From: Eggerthellaceae bacterium | GTDB taxonomy: Bacteria > Actinomycetota > Coriobacteriia > Coriobacteriales > Eggerthellaceae | Direction: 5' to 3' | Length of the DNA: 10,230 bases | NCBI GenBank assembly: GCA_900754495.1 | Contig: CAAEDC010000188.1 | Coordinates: 1 to 10,230 of the forward strand | Part shown: positions 6,762 to 10,230 of the stretch, in pieces | Numbering within the stretch: the stretch's first letter is position 1 | Layout: the number at the start of each line of letters is the position of its first letter | Position numbers and translations under genes: made by a program | The notes under the pieces: model-generated | Database searches by the model: none | The model's input: only the letters and a program-made list of their open reading frames with translations | Told to the model about the DNA's origin: nothing

Positions 6762-9700
6762 AGCCGCTGCGCCTGACCATGAGCGCCTTCGGGCCGTACG
6801 CCGGCGCCGTCGAGCTGCCCTTGGAGCAGCTGGGCTCCGACGGGCTCTACCTCATCTGCGGCGACACGGGCGCCGGCAAGACGACCATCTTCGACGCGAT
6901 CGCCTTCGCCCTGTTCGGCGAGACGTCCGGCAGCGCGCGCGGCACGAAATCACTGCGAAGCGACTTCGCCGACCCCGAAGCCGACACGTTCGTCGAGCTG
7001 GAGTTCGCCTACCGCGGCAAGACGTACCGTATCCGCCGCTCTCCGCTGCACGTGCGCGCGAAGAAACGCGGGGAGGGATGGACGACCGTCACGCCGACCG
7101 TCGAGTTCGAATCGCCCGACGGGACGGTCCTCACGAAGATCCCCGAGGCCAACGCCGCCGTCGAGGAGCTGCTCGGCATCGACCGCGACCAGTTCTCCCA
7201 GATCGTCATGATCGCCCAAGGCGAGTTCAGGCGCCTGCTCACCTCGTCGACCAAGGAACGCTCGGCGATCTTCCGGAAGCTGTTCGGCACCGAGTACCTC
7301 GCGCGGTTCCAAGACGACCTGGCGCAGCGCAGCCGCGAGCTGCAAAACGACTACGACGCCCTCAAGCGCACGACCGATACCCTGGCCGACCAGGCCGATT
7401 TCGGCGACGCGACGCCGCGCGCCCTGGAGCGCCAGAGCCGGCGCGCCGAGGGGACGCTCTCGACGGACCGTCTGCGCGCGATGCTCGACGCGCAGGTGAA
7501 CGAGGACGCCGCCGCCCTGACCGCACGGGAGGAGCGCATCGCAGAAGCGCGCGAGGCGCGCGACGAGGCGTCCCGACGCGTCGCGCTCGCCCAGGAAGCC
7601 GCCAACGCCCAGGAGCTGATGCGCCAGGCCGAGCTGCGCAAAGCCGAGGGCGAAAAACGTCTCGAGCGCGCGAGGAAAGACCTCGAAGCCGCACGGGAGA
7701 AGGATCCCGAACGCGACCGCCTCGCCAAGGCGATAGCGGCGCAGGAGGCCGCGCTCGAGGGCTACGAGCGTCTCAAATCAGCGGACCTCTCGCTCGCAGA
7801 GGCGCAACGCGGCAAGAACGATGCGCAGAACGCCGCCGACAAGGCGGCCGAGGAGTACCGTGAGGCGGACGCCCGCAGCAAGGACGCGCGCAACGCACTC
7901 GCCGCCTACGAGGGCGCCGAGGCGGCGCTCGCCCGCGCGCAGGCGGCTCTGCAGAAGGCCGAGATCGCGCGCCAGGAAGCGGATCGGCACATGGAGGCGT
8001 TCGCCGCCTTCGGCAAGGCGAAACGCCATAGCGACAAGCTCGAGGCCGACGCACAGCGGGCGGATGAGTCCCTGCTGGAGGCGGAGCGGTCCCTCGACGA
8101 GGCGAAGCTCAGCGCCGATCGCGCCCGCGCCGACGAGCAGGTGCTCAAAGACGCCCCCGCCCAACTCGCCTCCGCCCGCGCCGCGAAGGATAGGGCCGAT
8201 GCGGAGCTGCGCGGCATCCGCGACCTCCAGAAACGCTACTACGCGCTCGCCGCGGCCGTGAAGCGCGCCGAAACCGACGCGGACGAGGCGCAGCGCGCCT
8301 ACCTCCAAAGCGCCGAGGCGCACGAGAAGGCGGCGGCAGAGCACCTCGCGGCCCAGCGCCGCCGTCTCGACGGCCAGGCGGGCGTCATCGCCCAGACGCT
8401 CGAACCCGGCGCGCCCTGCCCCGTCTGCGGATCCCCCGACCATCCCCACCCGGCGCCGCTGCAGGAGGACATCCCCACCAAATCTCAGGTCGAGGAGCTC
8501 GGACGCAGCGCCGATGCGGCGTTGAGCGCGACCCGCAAGGCGGCGGAGGCCGCCTCTGCCGCCCGCGCGCTCGTCGAGAAGCAGCGAAGCGACCTTGACG
8601 CTTTCATCGTCGAGCATGGCACCGAAGACGTCCTGACCCGCTCAGAAGCCGAGGCCAAGTGGACCCTCGCGCAGGCGAGCGAGCAGCTGCGGCAGGCTTC
8701 CGCGTCCGCCGACGCCCTTACCGCCGCCCAACGCGCGACGCACGCGGCGGAGACCGTCGAGCAGACGGCGCTCGATGCCGTCGAGGCCAAAAAGACCACC
8801 GCGCACAACGCGCAGACCACCTGGCAGGCGGCGCTGGCGACGACCGACACGCTCCGCCTCTCGCTGCCCGACACCTCTGAGCAGCAGGCCGAGGACACCA
8901 AGGCGCGCGCCCACGAGGACGAGAGGAACGCGGTCGAGGAGGTGCGCAGCGCCGAGAGACGCGTCGCCCAGCACGACCGGGCAAAGCAGCTCGTCGACTC
9001 CCTCGATATCCGCATGCAGGCCGCCGCATCCGATCGGGAGAAGGCGCTCTCGGAGCTGTCACGCGCCCAATCCACGCTGAGCGCCGCGCAAGCCGCGCGC
9101 ACGGAGGTCGCCGCGGGACTCGCCTTCGGCAGCCTCGATGAGGCCCAAAAGGCGCTGTCGGATCTGCGGGAGCGCAAGCGCGCCCTCGACGCGGAGCTCG
9201 CATCAGCCGAGGACGCGGTGCACGCGGCGGAGACGGCCATCAAAGACGCCGACTCGCGCCGGCTCGCCCTCGCCGAGCAGATCGAGGGGACGAGCTCCAT
9301 CGACAAGGACGCCGAGCTGGCGCGCTTCGCCGAGGCCGACCGCCAGCTCGCGCAGCTCGAATCCGACCGCGACGCGCTCATCATGCGCCTCAACGCGAAC
9401 CGACGCATCGCCTCCTCGCTCGACGATATCATGCGGCGCAGCTCCTCAATCGAAGAGCGCTTCGGCGCCATCGCGCAGCTTGCGGACGCGGCATGCGGAA
9501 AGCTGTCGGGCGCCGACCGCGTGACGTTCGAGACCTACGTGCAGGGAATCCACTTCGATCGGATCATCGCCGCGGCCAACCGTCGCCTGGGGGTCATGAC
9601 CAACGGCCGCTACGAGCTGCTGCGACGCGGGGACGCGGCCAGCCGCAAGGCGCAATCCGGCCTCGACCTGGACGTGTTCGACAACTATACCGGAAAGGCG

Positions 9701-10006
9701 CGCGACGCCTCCTCGCTGTCGGGCGGCGAATCGTTCCAGGCATCCCTCTCGCTCGCACTGGGGCTCTCGGATGTCGTGCAGAGCTCCGCCGGCGGTGTGC
9801 GGCTGGACACGATGTTCATCGACGAGGGGTTCGGATCGCTCGACCCCGAGGCCCTGCAGCAGGCGATCAAGATGCTCTCGACGCTCTCGGGCGGCGGCAA
9901 GCTCATCGGCATCATCAGCCACGTGGAGGAGCTCAAGGAGGCGATCGACCGCAAGATCGTCGTGACCGCCAGCCGATCCGGATCGACGCTCTCCCTGGAG
10001 CTCTAG
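6758..10006 (+). CDS. sbcC: SbcC, Rad50-like SMC-family ATPase subunit of SbcCD
   Basis: A 1082-residue ATPase that forms the long-armed SbcCD complex with SbcD and controls its nuclease activity by ATP binding. The N-terminal ABC half has FGPY (11-14), the Walker A loop GDTGAGKTT (35-43) and a Q-loop MIAQGEFRRLL (151-161). A very Ala/Glu/Arg-rich coiled coil follows from about 185 to 540, interrupted by the zinc hook PCPVCGSPDHPHPAPL, whose metal cysteines are Cys554 and Cys557. The returning coiled coil runs from about 575 to 890. The C-terminal ABC half contains FETYVQGIHFDRIIAAAN, the signature LSGGESF (987-993), Walker B FIDEGFGSLD (1020-1029, catalytic Glu1023) and the H-loop IISHVEEL. 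Length is ordinary for bacterial SbcC (about 1000-1050). All catalytic features are intact and no frameshift was seen. It overlaps sbcD by 4 bp and ends 12 bp from a converging gene. Confidence 0.96.
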   Translation: MKPLRLTMSAFGPYAGAVELPLEQLGSDGLYLICGDTGAGKTTIFDAIAFALFGETSGSARGTKSLRSDFADPEADTFVELEFAYRGKTYRIRRSPLHVRAKKRGEGWTTVTPTVEFESPDGTVLTKIPEANAAVEELLGIDRDQFSQIVMIAQGEFRRLLTSSTKERSAIFRKLFGTEYLARFQDDLAQRSRELQNDYDALKRTTDTLADQADFGDATPRALERQSRRAEGTLSTDRLRAMLDAQVNEDAAALTAREERIAEAREARDEASRRVALAQEAANAQELMRQAELRKAEGEKRLERARKDLEAAREKDPERDRLAKAIAAQEAALEGYERLKSADLSLAEAQRGKNDAQNAADKAAEEYREADARSKDARNALAAYEGAEAALARAQAALQKAEIARQEADRHMEAFAAFGKAKRHSDKLEADAQRADESLLEAERSLDEAKLSADRARADEQVLKDAPAQLASARAAKDRADAELRGIRDLQKRYYALAAAVKRAETDADEAQRAYLQSAEAHEKAAAEHLAAQRRRLDGQAGVIAQTLEPGAPCPVCGSPDHPHPAPLQEDIPTKSQVEELGRSADAALSATRKAAEAASAARALVEKQRSDLDAFIVEHGTEDVLTRSEAEAKWTLAQASEQLRQASASADALTAAQRATHAAETVEQTALDAVEAKKTTAHNAQTTWQAALATTDTLRLSLPDTSEQQAEDTKARAHEDERNAVEEVRSAERRVAQHDRAKQLVDSLDIRMQAAASDREKALSELSRAQSTLSAAQAARTEVAAGLAFGSLDEAQKALSDLRERKRALDAELASAEDAVHAAETAIKDADSRRLALAEQIEGTSSIDKDAELARFAEADRQLAQLESDRDALIMRLNANRRIASSLDDIMRRSSSIEERFGAIAQLADAACGKLSGADRVTFETYVQGIHFDRIIAAANRRLGVMTNGRYELLRRGDAASRKAQSGLDLDVFDNYTGKARDASSLSGGESFQASLSLALGLSDVVQSSAGGVRLDTMFIDEGFGSLDPEALQQAIKMLSTLSGGGKLIGIISHVEELKEAIDRKIVVTASRSGSTLSLEL

Positions 10007-10011
10007 CGTCC

Positions 10012-10031
10012 GGAGCGCCTACGCGCGCTCC
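10012..10031. terminator. GC-rich hairpin between converging genes, possible bidirectional terminator
   Basis: GGAGCGC (10012-10018) and GCGCTCC (10025-10031) form a perfect 7 bp stem with a 6-nt loop (CTACGC). It sits across the 12 bp gap between the sbcC stop and the stop of the converging minus-strand gene. There is no T-run on either side, so it is not a standard intrinsic terminator. Position is the main argument. Confidence 0.3.
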
Positions 10032-10230
10032 TGCGCCGCCGCCTCGAGCGCGGCGACCGCGGCTAGGCGGAGGCGGTTCTCGCGGTTGAGGTCGGATGCC
10101 TCGGCGTCGCAGTCGATCACCGTGATGCGCATGCCCGGGTAGCGGCGCGCGAGGCGGCGGAGGGATCCGCGCACCGACACATGGCCCTTGAGGCACCCGA
10201 AGCCCAGAAGATGCACCACGTCGCGGATCC
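10019..10230 (-). CDS. C-terminal end of a probable acyl-CoA dehydratase activase-related (CoA activase) protein
   Basis: Only the last 70 or so codons are inside the window; the frame stays open to the right edge, so the gene starts outside. The peptide contains VVHLLGFGCLKGHVSVRG, RRYPGMRITVIDCDAEAS and LNRENRLRL. To my recollection, FGC-x-x-GH, then YPG-x-x-x-T-x-IDYD-x-x-AS and N-x-x-NRIKLM is the ending of the large BadF/BadG/BcrA/D-type activases (2-hydroxyacyl-CoA dehydratase activase-related proteins, DUF2229-type). These act with [4Fe-4S] clusters in anaerobes. The single Cys in GFGCLKG would fit cluster or active-site chemistry, but the fragment is too short to be sure. A GTG at 10219 is an internal codon rather than a convincing start, as no break precedes it. 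It converges on sbcC. Confidence 0.45.
   Translation of the reverse strand, partial: IRDVVHLLGFGCLKGHVSVRGSLRRLARRYPGMRITVIDCDAEASDLNRENRLRLAAVAALEAAAQERA

Noticed and set aside
7500..9400. Repeated GCG/GAG/GCC-rich stretches in sbcC that could look like DNA repeats
   Set aside because: They reflect heptad-type coiled-coil coding with Ala, Glu and Arg; no regular unit length or exact repeat was seen.
8485..9471. Minus-strand Ser/Ala/Arg-rich open frames opposite the sbcC coiled coil
   Set aside because: They are the complement of repetitive Ala/Glu/Arg codons in the coiled-coil arms and show no start signals or protein motifs.
1..10230. CRISPR arrays, insertion sequences, tRNA or rRNA genes, phage genes, toxin-antitoxin or defence genes
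   Set aside because: No regularly spaced repeats, transposase motifs, terminal inverted repeats or RNA-gene signatures were visible by eye. SbcCD could be mistaken for a defence ATPase/nuclease pair, but its motifs and order are those of the housekeeping complex.

Overview
The window is a very GC-rich, densely coding bacterial chromosome segment. Gene content and sequence style point to an actinobacterium. The order uvrC-rapZ-yvcK-whiA is the classic Gram-positive/actinobacterial cluster, and RapZ carries the GxSGAGR(S/T) form of the Walker A loop that I associate with actinobacteria. A fragment at the right edge looks like the end of an acyl-CoA dehydratase activase-type protein, which is typical of anaerobes. 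Together these suggest an anaerobic member of the Coriobacteriia; this placement is inference.

Left part (1-5377, all minus strand, read right to left): a small protein with a degraded HD domain (about 4832-5362), uvrC (nucleotide excision repair), rapZ (P-loop/RNA-binding regulator), yvcK (gluconeogenesis factor, CofD-like fold) and the first 168 codons of whiA, which runs off the left edge. Gaps are -22 to +21 bp, so the five genes look like one operon. A candidate extended -10 promoter (5419-5427) lies just upstream of the first gene.

Middle (5363-5528): a divergent intergenic region of about 165 bp holding the candidate minus-strand promoter, a GC-rich leader hairpin and the sbcD ribosome binding site.

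Right part (5529-10006, plus strand): sbcD and sbcC overlap by 4 bp and encode the Mre11/Rad50-like SbcCD nuclease. All metallophosphatase motifs, the ABC ATPase motifs and the CxxC zinc hook are intact. At 10019-10230 the C-terminal end of another minus-strand gene converges on sbcC, with a GC-rich hairpin across the junction.

Most of the window is core genome: two DNA-repair systems back to back, followed by the envelope/carbon/division regulators RapZ, YvcK and WhiA. I found no CRISPR array, transposon, tRNA or rRNA, and no clearly new multi-gene system. The points most worth a second look are the HD-like protein that lacks one metal-ligand histidine and leads the uvrC operon, and the roughly 85-residue low-complexity N-terminal extension of UvrC, which contains a palindrome/repeat-like DNA element.
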